Of a stretch of 64,000 nucleotides of DNA, positions 49,770-58,226 are shown one piece after another. This DNA is from Streptosporangium album (lineage in GTDB: Bacteria; Actinomycetota; Actinomycetes; Streptosporangiales; Streptosporangiaceae). How positions within the stretch are numbered: position 1 is the first letter of the stretch; each line of letters starts with the position of its first letter. Made by a program: the position numbers and the translations under genes. The notes beneath the pieces were generated by a model. That model searched no databases and was not told where the DNA came from. It saw only the letters and a program-made list of their open reading frames with translations. Where the stretch lies: NCBI RefSeq assembly GCF_014203795.1, contig NZ_JACHJU010000002.1, forward strand, positions 1,054,001-1,118,000, given 5' to 3'.

Positions 49770-50762
49770 TCAGCGGCCCCAGCGCAGGGCGGGGGTCTCC
49801 ACCGGAGCGTCCCAGAGGCGGGTGAGCTCGTCGGTCAGCCGGCAGACCGTGACCGAGAAGCCCTGCATGTCGAGGCTGGTGACGTAGTTGCCGACCAGGC
49901 TGCGCGCCGCCCTCGCGCCCTTGCCCGCCAGGTAGTCCGTCACCTCGGCGAAGACGATGTAAAGCTCGATCAGCGGTGTGCCGCCCATGCCGTTCACCAT
50001 GACCAGGTTGTCGCCGGAGATCGGCATGTCCTCGTCGATGGCGTCCATCACGACGCCGACCAGTTCGCGGGCCTCGCGCATGGCCGAGCGTGCCCGGCCG
50101 GGCTCGCCGTGGATGCCGATGCCCAGCTCGATCTCGTCCTCACCGAGGTCGAAGGTGGGCCTGCCCGCGGCAGGGGTGACACAGGCGCTCAGCGCGACAC
50201 CGAAGGACCGGCTGGCGGCGTCGACCTCCTTGGCCACCCGCGCGACCTCGGCCAGCGGCGCGCCGGTCTCGGCCAGCGCTCCGGCGATCTTCTCCACGAA
50301 GAGCGTCGCGCCGGTCCCTCGGCGGCCCGCCGTGTAGAGGGAGTCCTGCACGGCCACGTCGTCGTCGACCAGCACGCCGGCCACCTCCATGCCCTCCTCG
50401 GCGCAGAGCTCGGCGGCCATCTCGAAGTTCAGGACGTCACCGGTGTAGTTCTTCACGATATGCAGCACTCCCGCGCCGCCGTTCACCGCCTCGCTCGCCG
50501 CGATCACCTGGTCGGGCACGGGGGAGGTGAAGATCTCGCCGGGACAGGCCGCGTCGAGCATGCCGTACCCGACGAAACCGGCGTGCAGCGGCTCGTGCCC
50601 GGAACCTCCGCCCGAGACCAGGCCGACCTTGCCCGGCTGAGGGCCCGAGGTGCGCACCACGATCTGGTTCTCCGTGTCCACCCGCAGCCCGGGATGCGCC
50701 GCGGCGAGCCCTCGCAGCGCGTCGACAACGACGGAATCAACGCTGTTGATGAGTTTCTTCAC
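49770..50762 (-). CDS. dhaK: Dihydroxyacetone kinase subunit DhaK
   Basis: The 330-residue subunit binds dihydroxyacetone covalently through a His hemiaminal. Visible parts are the glycine loop [36 protein letters not shown] and the region [10 protein letters not shown] with the substrate His. Together with DhaL and DhaM it makes dihydroxyacetone phosphate, feeding glycolysis, probably during glycerol use. No glycerol dehydrogenase or regulator gene is adjacent. It begins close to an inserted mobile unit whose left end lies 103 bases upstream of its ATG, so its promoter may have been altered. Confidence 0.95.
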   Translation of the reverse strand: MKKLINSVDSVVVDALRGLAAAHPGLRVDTENQIVVRTSGPQPGKVGLVSGGGSGHEPLHAGFVGYGMLDAACPGEIFTSPVPDQVIAASEAVNGGAGVLHIVKNYTGDVLNFEMAAELCAEEGMEVAGVLVDDDVAVQDSLYTAGRRGTGATLFVEKIAGALAETGAPLAEVARVAKEVDAASRSFGVALSACVTPAAGRPTFDLGEDEIELGIGIHGEPGRARSAMREARELVGVVMDAIDEDMPISGDNLVMVNGMGGTPLIELYIVFAEVTDYLAGKGARAARSLVGNYVTSLDMQGFSVTVCRLTDELTRLWDAPVETPALRWGR

Positions 50763-50864
50763 GTTTCAAGGCTTTCCCTTCGCGCGTGGCGGCAAGCGCG
50801 CCCGGGAAAACCTCTTCCCCGACCGTCATGAGACGCCGCTCGGCCTGGTGGCCTCGTACGGGCG

Positions 50865-50873
50865 ATCGCCTTT
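50865..50873. repeat. 9-bp target-site duplication ATCGCCTTT (left copy)
   Basis: ATCGCCTTT lies directly outside the left terminal repeat of the unit 50874-52467 and is repeated exactly at 52468-52476. Confidence 0.85.
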
Positions 50874-50904
50874 GGGTGTAGCTCTTTCTCAGTGACTGGG
50901 CTGA

Positions 50905-51205
50905 TCAAGCAGTGAGGTCGAGTTCGTGCTGGTAGCGGGTCTGGTGAACTCGGCGGTGCTCTTGAACGAGATGGAAACGCCGGTAGGCATCGAAGTCGCC
51001 GTTTGCCGATCACCGGCCCGCACCGGGCCTCGATCGCCGTCTTGGCGGCATCGAACGATCCGCGCACGGCCTCGGTCACCGTCCCCACGAGCGTGGACAG
51101 CTGCCGGTGATGGCCCGCCTCCAGGCGGCGCCGCACCACCTGGTCGGCGCCGGCCAGCGCGGTGCCCGTGCGGCGGGCGCGCTGGAGCGAGTGCCGTTCG
51201 CGGGC
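50905..51205 (-). pseudogene. Internally deleted ISKra4-type transposase
   Basis: Two fragments are visible on the minus strand. The upstream one (about 51015-51205) reads ARERHSLQRARRT and QVVRRRLEAGHHRQLSTLVG, like the N-terminal part of ISKra4-family transposases (GADG..RR.VE.GH.R.L.T.FG). The downstream one, in another frame, reads ANGDFDAYRRFHLVQEHRR and ends in LDLTA at 50905, like their C-terminus. The catalytic centre between them is lost. Family assignment is from recalled sequence patterns. Confidence 0.72.
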
Positions 51206-52365
51206 TGCCCAGGGTCGCAGGCGAGCACTTCTGCGCGGACATCCCCGACGGGCCGTTCGGGCTGTTCGCCGTCCGCCCGCTGAACGAGGACAACCGGGCC
51301 CTGATCCTGGGCGGAACCGGGACCGACGGCGACATGCTGTACATCCTCGATGTGAACGAGGGGGTCGTCGTGCTCCTTTCCCGAGGAGACGGTGACGAGA
51401 AGCCCCAGCTCGAGATTGTGAACACCACGCTGGGGGCCTTCGCCGAGTTCGTTCGTCGGTTGGGCGCGTACATGCACTCGCCCCGGGCTGAGCGGCCCGC
51501 GGACGACAAGGCCCGCCTCGCGGAGATCGCCGCAGGGCTGGAGGAGCTCGATCCTGAGGCGTTCAAGCATCCGCACTGCTGGTGGGCGATGGGGGTCGCT
51601 CATCATCGGCGGGAAGCGGCCAGGCGTGAGAGGGCACATTCGCCTGCCGAGTCGCACAGCGAAGCCTTCGACCGGGTCCTCGACCGGCTGGACGAGAAGG
51701 GGTGGCAGCACGTCACGGGCAAGAAGTTCGCGTCCGCGACCGGTGAATACGGACTGCTGACCCTGCCGGACGACTTCACGGACGCGTTCTCGGCCGACGG
51801 CGCCCTGCTCCGGGACGTCGACGTCCGCTGGAGGGGTGGCCTTCCGTCGGAGATTCAGTCGGTCTTCGCCTGGGAGGGGCTCGTGGTCCGCGTCCTCGAG
51901 GACGAGTTGGAGGACGAACTGGAGGACGAGGACGACTTCGATGCCGCGATGGAGCGGCTTCTGGCGGCGGCCCACGGCCCCCAGGAGCCGGGCGAAGGTA
52001 CCGTGACCTGCCTGGCCACTGCGGAGACCTCCGATCTGTGCCGGATCCTGCGGGCTTTCGGACGCCTGGCCGCGAAGGGATACGTTGCCGAGCCCGCCCT
52101 CTGGCCCACCACGTCAGGATGCTGGCAGCGCGTGGCCGAGCGAACCGAGGACGTGGAGTCGCCCAGGGCCGTCTTCTGGAACACACAGAGCCATGACACG
52201 GCCTTCGACGCCAGGGGCGACCTGGTCGACGAGCTTTACCTCGGGTGGGCAGGCGACCGCGAGGAGCTCGCCAGGACCCTGGCTGAGACGGAGCTCGCGG
52301 TGAAGGTGCCCGAAGACGAGGGGACGACCTTCATCCTCGGTCCCGCCGCCGGCCGCCAGACCTGA
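50926..52365 (+). CDS. SUKH-4-type immunity-like protein, N-terminally truncated, with extra C-terminal domain
   Basis: The frame is open from 50926, but the first 92 codons run antisense to transposase debris and are not protein-like. Credible coding starts near 51202 (GLPRVAGEHFCADIPDGPFG). The following part matches the SUKH-4 pattern of immunity proteins that neutralise secreted nuclease or deaminase toxins: MLYILDVNEGVVVLLS, IVNTTLGAFAEFVRRL and ELDPEAFKHPHCWWAMGVAH. A second domain of about 220 residues follows (GWQHVTGKKFASATGEYGLL, VESPRAVFWNTQSH) with an acidic stretch EDELEDELEDEDD. It is unrecognised. The start codon and expression are uncertain. Confidence 0.6.
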   Translation: MLVAGLVNSAVLLNEMETPVGIEVAVCRSPARTGPRSPSWRHRTIRARPRSPSPRAWTAAGDGPPPGGAAPPGRRRPARCPCGGRAGASAVRGLPRVAGEHFCADIPDGPFGLFAVRPLNEDNRALILGGTGTDGDMLYILDVNEGVVVLLSRGDGDEKPQLEIVNTTLGAFAEFVRRLGAYMHSPRAERPADDKARLAEIAAGLEELDPEAFKHPHCWWAMGVAHHRREAARRERAHSPAESHSEAFDRVLDRLDEKGWQHVTGKKFASATGEYGLLTLPDDFTDAFSADGALLRDVDVRWRGGLPSEIQSVFAWEGLVVRVLEDELEDELEDEDDFDAAMERLLAAAHGPQEPGEGTVTCLATAETSDLCRILRAFGRLAAKGYVAEPALWPTTSGCWQRVAERTEDVESPRAVFWNTQSHDTAFDARGDLVDELYLGWAGDREELARTLAETELAVKVPEDEGTTFILGPAAGRQT

Positions 52366-52467
52366 CCATCGTCGGGCACCGGCGTGCAGGTAGAAGCCAG
52401 CCCCACGATCAAACAGCCGCAACCACAAACACCCAGCTCAGTCAGTCACTGAGTTCGAGCTACACCC

Positions 52468-52476
52468 ATCGCCTTT
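52468..52476. repeat. 9-bp target-site duplication ATCGCCTTT (right copy)
   Basis: This is the exact direct repeat of 50865-50873, directly outside the right inverted repeat of the SUKH-carrying unit. Confidence 0.85.
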
Positions 52477-52582
52477 CCACCCGTGTCCGCGACCTGCGCC
52501 CGGCTGTTCTGCCGCCGCAGGCCGGTGGGGAGGAGAGCCACCGCCTGACCGGCGGTTCCGGCCGTGTGGTTGGGTTACGGAT

Positions 52583-53335
52583 GTGATCTTCGCTGAAGCG
52601 CTGGGCCTGGCCGCGGCGGGAGTGCTGGCAGGCGTGGTCAGCACGGTGGTGAGTTTGGCGTCCGTCGTCTCCTACCCTGCGCTGCTCGCGTTCGGTCTGT
52701 CCCCGCTGAGCGCGAATGTCACGAACACGGTCGCGCTGCTGTTCACCGGCCTGGGAGCGGCGGCCGGGTCGCGGCCGGAGCTCGCGGGCCAGGGCAGGCG
52801 AGTCCTGCGACTGGGATGGGTGACGGCGCTGGGAGGCGCCACGGGTGCGCTCCTGCTTCTGCTGACTCCGTCCCAGGTGTTCGAGGTCATCGCGCCGTGG
52901 CTGATCGCGGCCGCCTCGCTGCTACTGATCCGCCCGCTGAGGCTGGGGGTCCTGGCCGGCAACCTCGAGGCCGAACGTGGCTGGCCGCTGCGTGCCGCGC
53001 TGTTCACGGTCGCGATCTACATCGGATACTTCGGAGCGGCCGGCGGGATCCTCATGTTCGCCGTGCTCACGGCCGTGCTGGACCAGTCGCCGGTCAGAGT
53101 CAACGCCGTCAAGAATGTCGTGTCCGCGCTGGCCAACGGGGTGGCCGCGATCGGATTCGCGATCTTCGGGCCGGTGCAGTGGTCGGCCGCGGTGCCGCTC
53201 GCGGCGGGGTTCCTGGCGGGGGGCTGGCTCGGCCCGGCGATCGCGCGGCGGCTTCCCGGGCGGTCGCTCCGCGTCGTCGCCGCCGTCTGCGGCCTGCTTG
53301 TCGCGCTCAAACTGGGCATCGACGCCTACCGGTGA
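52583..53335 (+). CDS. TSUP (TauE/SafE) family membrane permease
   Basis: The 250-residue protein has seven to eight hydrophobic segments with the inverted two-half layout of the TSUP family. The marks are an N-terminal GVLAGVVSTVVSLASVVSYP, the inter-segment GLSPLSANVTNTVALL, and in the second half GYFGAAGGILMFAVL and VRVNAVKNVVSALAN (the ..N..K/N.... signature). Members export or import sulfite, sulfoacetate or other organosulfur anions; the substrate here is unknown. GTG start. It stands alone between the SUKH unit and an acyltransferase gene. Confidence 0.88.
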   Translation: MIFAEALGLAAAGVLAGVVSTVVSLASVVSYPALLAFGLSPLSANVTNTVALLFTGLGAAAGSRPELAGQGRRVLRLGWVTALGGATGALLLLLTPSQVFEVIAPWLIAAASLLLIRPLRLGVLAGNLEAERGWPLRAALFTVAIYIGYFGAAGGILMFAVLTAVLDQSPVRVNAVKNVVSALANGVAAIGFAIFGPVQWSAAVPLAAGFLAGGWLGPAIARRLPGRSLRVVAAVCGLLVALKLGIDAYR

Positions 53336-53520
53336 GGCCGCGTTCCGCGGCGGCGGCCGGATCGACGTCCCGGACGAGCGCGGCTCCGTCTTCACCCAGG
53401 CGTTCCAGTCCATCGGCTGCGAGGCGGTGACCGTACGGGACCGGGAGGTCCCTCCGGCGGAGCCGCCGCCACCGCCATGGCCGGTCGAATCCCGCCGAGT
53501 GGCTGAGGTACGGTTCAGCC

Positions 53521-54273
53521 ATGGCTGAGATCGTGTACCCCCCGGTCATCGGGGCTGCGCGGACCCTGTTCCGCGCCCTGGACCTGAAGATCCGCGTCGA
53601 GGGAGCCGAGCGGATCCCGCGAACCGGCGGAGCGGTGCTGGTCAGTAACCACATCAGCTATCTGGACTTCATCTTCGCCGGTCTGACCGTGCTGCCGGCC
53701 AAGCGCCTGGTCCGTTTCATGGCCAAGAAGGAGGTCTTCGACCACAAGATCTCCGGCCCGCTGATGCGCGGCATGCACCACATCCCGGTGGACCGCGCGG
53801 CGGGTGCCGCGGCCTTCGGCGCGGCGCTGAAGTCACTCAGGGCCGGTGAGATCGTGGGCGTGTTCGCCGAGGCCACGATCAGCCAGTCCTTCACGGTCAA
53901 GGAGATCAAGAACGGCGCGGTCCGGATGGCCGTGGGCGCGAAGGTGCCGCTCATCCCGGTCGCCCTGTGGGGCACCCAGCGGCTGTGGACCAAGGGACGC
54001 CCCAGGAAGCTCCTCCAGCGGCACGTGCCGATCACCATCCTGGTCGGCGAGCCGCTGTACGCCAAGCGCGGCGACGACTACGACGCCGTCACCGCCGAGC
54101 TGCGCGAGAGCATGGCCGCGCTGCTCGACAGGGCCCAGCGGACCTACCCGGAGATCCCCCCGGGCGCCTGGTGGCAGCCCCGCCATCTCGGCGGCAGCGC
54201 CCCCACCCCGGAGGAGGCCGCCAAGCTGGACGCCGACGAGGCCGAGGCCCGGGCCGCCCGCCACGGGTCGTGA
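53521..54273 (+). CDS. 1-acyl-sn-glycerol-3-phosphate acyltransferase family protein
   Basis: The 250-residue protein has the PlsC-type motifs: block I SNHISYLDFIF (H-x4-D), block II region MAKKEVFDHKISGPLMRGMHHIPVDR, block III GVFAEATISQSF, in place of the usual F-P-E-G-T-R/S, and block IV VPLIPVALWGTQ. It likely acylates lysophosphatidate or a related acceptor at the inner membrane face. The Ala in place of Gly in block III is common in actinobacterial paralogues. The last 50 residues are charged. Start ATG. Confidence 0.9.
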   Translation: MAEIVYPPVIGAARTLFRALDLKIRVEGAERIPRTGGAVLVSNHISYLDFIFAGLTVLPAKRLVRFMAKKEVFDHKISGPLMRGMHHIPVDRAAGAAAFGAALKSLRAGEIVGVFAEATISQSFTVKEIKNGAVRMAVGAKVPLIPVALWGTQRLWTKGRPRKLLQRHVPITILVGEPLYAKRGDDYDAVTAELRESMAALLDRAQRTYPEIPPGAWWQPRHLGGSAPTPEEAAKLDADEAEARAARHGS

Positions 54274-54301
54274 ACGGCAGGCCACCGGAGGTCCCGCCCG
54301 A

Positions 54302-55220
54302 TCAGGGAATCAGGGTGGGAATGACGCCGCCGTCGACGCGCAGGGCGGCTCCGCTGGTCGCGGACGCCTGCTCGGAGCTGACGTAGAGCACGAGGTTGGC
54401 GATCTCCTCGGGAAGGATGAGCCGGCCGAGGAGAGATGTGGGGCGCGCCTGCGCGATGAACCGCTGTTCGGCCTCCTCGAAGGGCATGTCCCCACCGATC
54501 AGATCGGTGATGAACTGCTCGACGCCCGGAGTGTGGGTCGGGCCGGGGAGCACGGAGTTGACGGTGACACCGCTGCCCGCCACGGACTGGGCCATGCCCC
54601 GGGAGTCCGCCAGCTGGCGGTCTTGGTCATCACATCTCTTTGACCGTGGATACCCTGCCCTCGGGCGAGGGAGAAAACGCGGCGCGGCGGCGCGTGATTC
54701 GGTAACGTGTTCGGCGGCGGCGATAACCAAGCCGCTGCTTGCGTGATCGGCACCACCCTCGCCGCCGGGCCGGCGGCGAGGTGAAACGCCTGTGGAGTTG
54801 GTGTAAGACCTCAACGGAGATCCTTCCGGGCGGGCGACCGGCGGTGAAGCAGGAAGCCTCACGGGCGACCGTGGGAATCCCCTCCTCAGGGAGGGGAGGA
54901 GGTCAACCCGTAGTGCACCATCTCGGTCGGGGGCAGCACGGCGGGGTCGCTGCTGATGAAGATCATGCGACCCCAGCCGCGGCCGACCATGCGCGGGACG
55001 TAGTGGCGGGCGAGGCGCACGCCGCTGAGGACGTTCACCTAGAAGAAACGCCGCCGCTCGGCGTCGGAGATCTCGAACACCGGCGTCGCGGAGAAGATGC
55101 CGGTGTTGTTGATCAGGATGTCCACGTCCGGCTCCGCTGCGATGATCTTTTCCGCGCCCTCCGGGGTGGCGACGTCGGCGGCCACCGGTTGAACCTCGGT
55201 GCTGCCGGTCTCCTCTCGGT
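54302..55220 (-). pseudogene. Short-chain dehydrogenase/reductase gene broken by an inserted element
   Basis: Two pieces of one SDR are visible. The 5' piece (about 54906-55220) has VDILINNTGIFSATPVF (NNAG-like), an amber stop after ERRRFF at about 55040, RMIFISSDPA (active Ser) and MVHYGL. The 3' piece (54302-54630) has TVNSVLPGPTHTPG and SSEQASATSGAALRVDGG. Between YGLT and the expected catalytic Lys lies about 265 bases of IS200/IS605-type right-end sequence. The 3' piece also has a frameshift near 54620, and the glycine-rich NAD loop is missing. The gene is thoroughly dead. Confidence 0.8.
54640..54905 (+). mobile_element. Right-end remnant of a TnpB-carrying IS200/IS605-type element
   Basis: The plus strand holds the typical TnpB C-terminal tail (VKQEASRATVGIP) followed by a hairpin, CCCCTCC/GGAGGGG at about 54880-54898, and GGTCAAC at the junction. 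This is how many actinobacterial TnpB elements end, and the segment overlaps the part that encodes the guide (omega) RNA. No other tnpB part remains. It is inserted in an SDR gene between the catalytic Tyr and Lys codons, at a TTGACC site read on the minus strand. Confidence 0.65.
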
Positions 55221-55311
55221 CAGGTTGAAATTCAAACCCGCTCCCGTTCCGTGGTCACATCGCCTCGGGCTCCGGCGGCTGTGGCCGTCCGGCAGTCCGG
55301 GTCTCCGCGCA

Positions 55312-56253
55312 TCAACGCGCCGCGCCCGCCGGCATCGGGTGGCGTACGCCGGTGAGTTCCTCCGAGATCTCCCAGAGACGGCGTGCGGTGGCGGTGTCGT
55401 GGAGGGCCCGGTGTCCGTGGCGGACCGTGGGCTCGCCGCGCAGTTCCAGGAATCCGCCGGGGGCGATGTAGGTGCCTCCCCGCAGGTCGGGGACCGTCGC
55501 GGCGTACAGGGAGGTCTTGGCGCCTTCGGCGGCCGGCCTGAACGCAGACCGGACGAGCAGCGGAACGAGGCTGCGGTACAGCGTGCCGCGGCCCGCGTTG
55601 GCGCCTCCGGTGAGGACGTTGGTGCGGGTGAGGCCCGGGGCCACGGCCATGCTCCGCAGTCGTGAGCCCGCGACCCGGCGTTGCAGCTCGACGGCGAAGT
55701 AGAGGTTGGCCCTCTTCGACCGCACGTAGGCGAAAGGAGCGCTGTAGCCGCGTTGGGCGTTGAGGTTGGCCAGATCGAACCGGGCGAAGCGCTGGCCTTC
55801 GCTGCTGACGGTGACCACGCGAGGGGCCGGCGCGGCGAGCAGGTGGGGCAGGAGCCGTCCGGTGAGCGCGAACGTGCCCAGGTGGTTCACGCCGAAGTGC
55901 GACTCGAATCCGTCGGCGGTCCTGGAGAAGGGGACCATCGCCACGCCCGCGTTGTTGACCAGCAGGTCGAGCCGGTCGTGGTCCCATGTGGCGGCGAACT
56001 CGCTGACGGAGTCCAGGCTGGCGAGGTCGAGGCGGCGCAGCTCGGCCCGCGCGCCCGGCACCTCGGTGAGAAGGCGGTCGAGCGCGTCCTGTCCGCGTCC
56101 GGGGCTGCGGCAGGCCAGCACGACGTGGGCGCCGTGACGGGCGAGCTCACGGGCCGTGACGTAGCCGATGCCGCTGTTGGCGCCGGTCACCACGGCCAGC
56201 CGCCCTGACTGGTCGGGGATGGAGTCGGGGGTCCACGCGGGAGGGACGCGCAT
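55312..56253 (-). CDS. Short-chain dehydrogenase/reductase (retinol-dehydrogenase-like)
   Basis: The 313-residue Rossmann enzyme has the full SDR set: VVTGANSGIGYVTARELARHG (cofactor loop), DLLVNNAGVAM, the catalytic Ser in VVTVSSEGQ, and YVRSKRANLYFAVEL in which Tyr and Lys are spaced Y-x3-K. ACRSPGR after the second strand suggests NADP preference. The overall pattern is near the retinol dehydrogenase/WW-domain-oxidoreductase branch; the substrate is unknown. It is divergent from a TetR gene, and two operator-like palindromes lie in the shared 95-base gap, so it is very likely that regulator's target. Confidence 0.9.
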   Translation of the reverse strand: MRVPPAWTPDSIPDQSGRLAVVTGANSGIGYVTARELARHGAHVVLACRSPGRGQDALDRLLTEVPGARAELRRLDLASLDSVSEFAATWDHDRLDLLVNNAGVAMVPFSRTADGFESHFGVNHLGTFALTGRLLPHLLAAPAPRVVTVSSEGQRFARFDLANLNAQRGYSAPFAYVRSKRANLYFAVELQRRVAGSRLRSMAVAPGLTRTNVLTGGANAGRGTLYRSLVPLLVRSAFRPAAEGAKTSLYAATVPDLRGGTYIAPGGFLELRGEPTVRHGHRALHDTATARRLWEISEELTGVRHPMPAGAAR

Positions 56254-56283
56254 GATGTTTCCTTCGACGGGGAGATTTCTATC

Positions 56284-56298
56284 GCAACTCCAAGTTGC
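56284..56298. promoter_or_regulatory. TetR operator candidate 1
   Basis: GCAACTCCAAGTTGC is a palindrome of two six-base arms around a three-base spacer. It occurs 30 bases from the SDR start codon, in the promoter region shared with the TetR gene, and again in reverse orientation at 56333-56347. Confidence 0.75.
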
Positions 56299-56332
56299 GT
56301 TATGGTGATCGTGGCACTCGACACCCGATAAA

Positions 56333-56347
56333 GCAACTTGGAGTTGC
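56333..56347. promoter_or_regulatory. TetR operator candidate 2
   Basis: GCAACTTGGAGTTGC is the reverse complement of the site at 56284-56298 and ends one base before the tetR start codon, where binding would block expression of tetR itself. Centre-to-centre spacing of the two sites is 49 bases. Confidence 0.75.
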
Positions 56348-56348
56348 G

Positions 56349-56975
56349 ATGAACTCCGGCCCTCCGCGCACCCAGCCGGTCGGACGCGGCGAGAAGGTAC
56401 GCGCCGCGGTCCATGCCGCGACACTCGCCGAACTGGTCGAGAAGGGCTACGCCGCACTGACCGTCGACAACGTGGCCCAGCGGGCCGGGGTCCACAAGAC
56501 GACGGTCTACCGGCGGTGGAAGGATCGCGAGAGCCTCGTCGTCGACGCGCTGGCCGACCACGCCGCGCTGGACGTCCCGATCCCCGACACCGGCGCGGTC
56601 GAGTCCGACCTGCAGGCGCTCGCGTCCTCACTCGTGCGGATGATGACCGGCTCGACCGGCCAGGCAATGATGGCCGCGATGTTCTCCGGAGCCGCCCACG
56701 TGCCGGAGATCGCCGACGCCAGGCGCCATGTCTTCGACGACCGGCTCCGGCGTGCGGAACAGGTGGTCACCCGCGCCGTCGAGCGGGGTGAACTGCCCGG
56801 CGGCACCGACCCGGCAGAGCTCCTCAAGGCCCTCGCCGCACCGATCTACTTCCGCCTGCTGATCACCGCCGAGCCGGTCGACGAGGTCACGGCCGGACAG
56901 GCGGTGCGGATCGCGCTCGCCGCCGCACGTGCCGACGCACTCCGTCCACGCCCCGGAACACCGCCGGATCAATGA
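56349..56975 (+). CDS. TetR family transcriptional regulator
   Basis: The 208-residue protein has the TetR N-terminal helix-turn-helix: EKVRAAVHAATLAELVEKGYAALTVDNVAQRAGVHKTTVYRRWKDRE, in which the recognition helix is KTTVYRRW. An all-helical ligand-binding domain follows, whose C-terminal part (TAEPVDEVTAGQAVRIAL) resembles the TetR_C family found with SDR or efflux targets. It reads divergently from the SDR gene. The ATG overlaps the operator area, so autoregulation is expected. Confidence 0.93.
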   Translation: MNSGPPRTQPVGRGEKVRAAVHAATLAELVEKGYAALTVDNVAQRAGVHKTTVYRRWKDRESLVVDALADHAALDVPIPDTGAVESDLQALASSLVRMMTGSTGQAMMAAMFSGAAHVPEIADARRHVFDDRLRRAEQVVTRAVERGELPGGTDPAELLKALAAPIYFRLLITAEPVDEVTAGQAVRIALAAARADALRPRPGTPPDQ

Positions 56976-57046
56976 GGTTGCGGATCGGCCTCTTTCCCTG
57001 TGAAAGTCTCCATGTCCGAAACGTCTGACAGCTCAGGAGCGACCAC

Positions 57047-58042
57047 GTGTGGCAGCGGATCCAACCCGAGAAGGCAGGGCTCGCACCCGACCTGGCCGGT
57101 CGGCTTGACGCCCTCGTCCGGGAGGGGCGGGCGCCGGGCCTGCACGGTGTCGTGGTGGCCCGTCACGGGGGCCTGGTCCTGGAGCACTACGGCAGCGGCC
57201 CGGACTTCAGCTGGAACACCCCCCTCGGCACGGTGGACTTCGGGCCGGAGACGCTGCACGACGTCCGCTCGGTCACCAAGAGCGTCGTCGCGCTGCTGTA
57301 CGGCATCGCGCTGGCCGACGGCATGGTGCCCGAGCCCGACGAGCCGATCCTCCGGCACTTCCCCGAGTATTCCGACCTGGCCGCCGACCCCCGGCGGGCC
57401 CGGCTGACCGTCGAGCACACGCTGACCATGACGCTCGGCCTGGAATGGGACGAGACCAAGCCGTACACCAGCCCGGAGAACGACGAGATCGGCATGGAAC
57501 TGGCCGCCGACCGCTACCGATACGTGCTGGAGCGCCCGATCGTCGAGGAGCCGGGCAGACGGTGGCACTACAGCGGGGGCGCCGCGGCCCTGATCGGCGG
57601 GCTCATCGCCCGGGGCACCGGGCGCCCGCTGGAGGACTTCGCGCGCACCGCCCTCTTCGAGCCGCTGGGCGTCGAATCCTTCGAATGGATGGCCGGTGAC
57701 GACGGGGTGGCCTCGGCGGCCTCCGGCCTGCGGCTGACCCCCCGTGACCTCGCCGGGCTCGGCCAGGCCGTACTGGACCGCCGGGTCATCCCGGTGAGCT
57801 GGGCCGAGGCTATGCTGCGGCCGCGTGTGCCCGCCTGGGACGGCTGCTCCTACGGCTACCTGTGGTACGCGGGCCCCGACGGGCGGGTGGCGGCCATGGG
57901 CAACGGCGGGCAGCGGCTCTTCCTCGTCCCCGGCCACGACCTCGTCGTGGCCGTCACCGCGGGCGGCTACAACGGGGCCGACCAGGACACCACCCCCAGG
58001 GCCGTCCTGGAGGACGTGGTCCTGCCGGCGCTGAAACTCTGA
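57047..58042 (+). CDS. Beta-lactamase-related serine hydrolase (class C/DD-peptidase fold)
   Basis: The 331-residue protein has the S-x-x-K motif in VRSVTKSVVALLYGIAL and the general-base motif region WHYSGGAAALIGGLI (Y-S-G in place of Y-x-N). The third motif appears as MGNGGQRLFLVPG (G-N-G-G, in place of K/H-T-G). This variant pattern belongs to the beta-lactamase-family esterases/peptidases rather than true beta-lactamases. No signal peptide is seen, so a cytosolic esterase or peptidase is more likely than resistance. A substitution in the third motif lowers confidence in lactamase activity. Confidence 0.87.
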   Translation: MWQRIQPEKAGLAPDLAGRLDALVREGRAPGLHGVVVARHGGLVLEHYGSGPDFSWNTPLGTVDFGPETLHDVRSVTKSVVALLYGIALADGMVPEPDEPILRHFPEYSDLAADPRRARLTVEHTLTMTLGLEWDETKPYTSPENDEIGMELAADRYRYVLERPIVEEPGRRWHYSGGAAALIGGLIARGTGRPLEDFARTALFEPLGVESFEWMAGDDGVASAASGLRLTPRDLAGLGQAVLDRRVIPVSWAEAMLRPRVPAWDGCSYGYLWYAGPDGRVAAMGNGGQRLFLVPGHDLVVAVTAGGYNGADQDTTPRAVLEDVVLPALKL

Positions 58043-58226
58043 GCCCGGAGCCCGCGCCGCCGGGGGCGTTCCGTGGCGGGCGGCCCGGTCGGTCAGCCGG
58101 TCCTTCGCCTCGCTGATCGGAACGATGAACTGATCGCAGCCGGATTGGACCGGGCCCAACCCGGCTGCGGGATGTCAGCCCATGTGCGGACAGCGGTGCT
58201 CGAGAGGTGGCGTGACCGGCCGCCTC

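Larger units (their letters stand above)
50874..52467. mobile_element. 1594-bp inverted-repeat unit with transposase debris and a SUKH-type gene
   Basis: The ends are imperfect 25-bp inverted repeats: GGGTGTAGCTC, three unmatched bases, CTCAGTGACTG at 50874-50898 and the complement at 52443-52467 (22 of 25 match). A perfect 9-bp duplication flanks them. Inside, the first 300 bases are a shrunken transposase that reads like the ISKra4 family, and the remaining 1.2 kb carry a truncated SUKH-type gene on the opposite strand. ISKra4-type elements make 8-9 bp duplications, in agreement. The whole is either a non-autonomous transposed cassette or an IS that took up foreign DNA after insertion. Confidence 0.82.

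Noticed and set aside
55232..55987. Alternative minus-strand frame inside the SDR gene
   Set aside because: It is Arg/Pro/Gly-rich shadow sequence; the SDR frame carries all catalytic motifs.
57047..58042. Antibiotic-resistance beta-lactamase
   Set aside because: There is no signal peptide and the third active-site motif is replaced by G-N-G-G, so a related esterase or peptidase is more likely.
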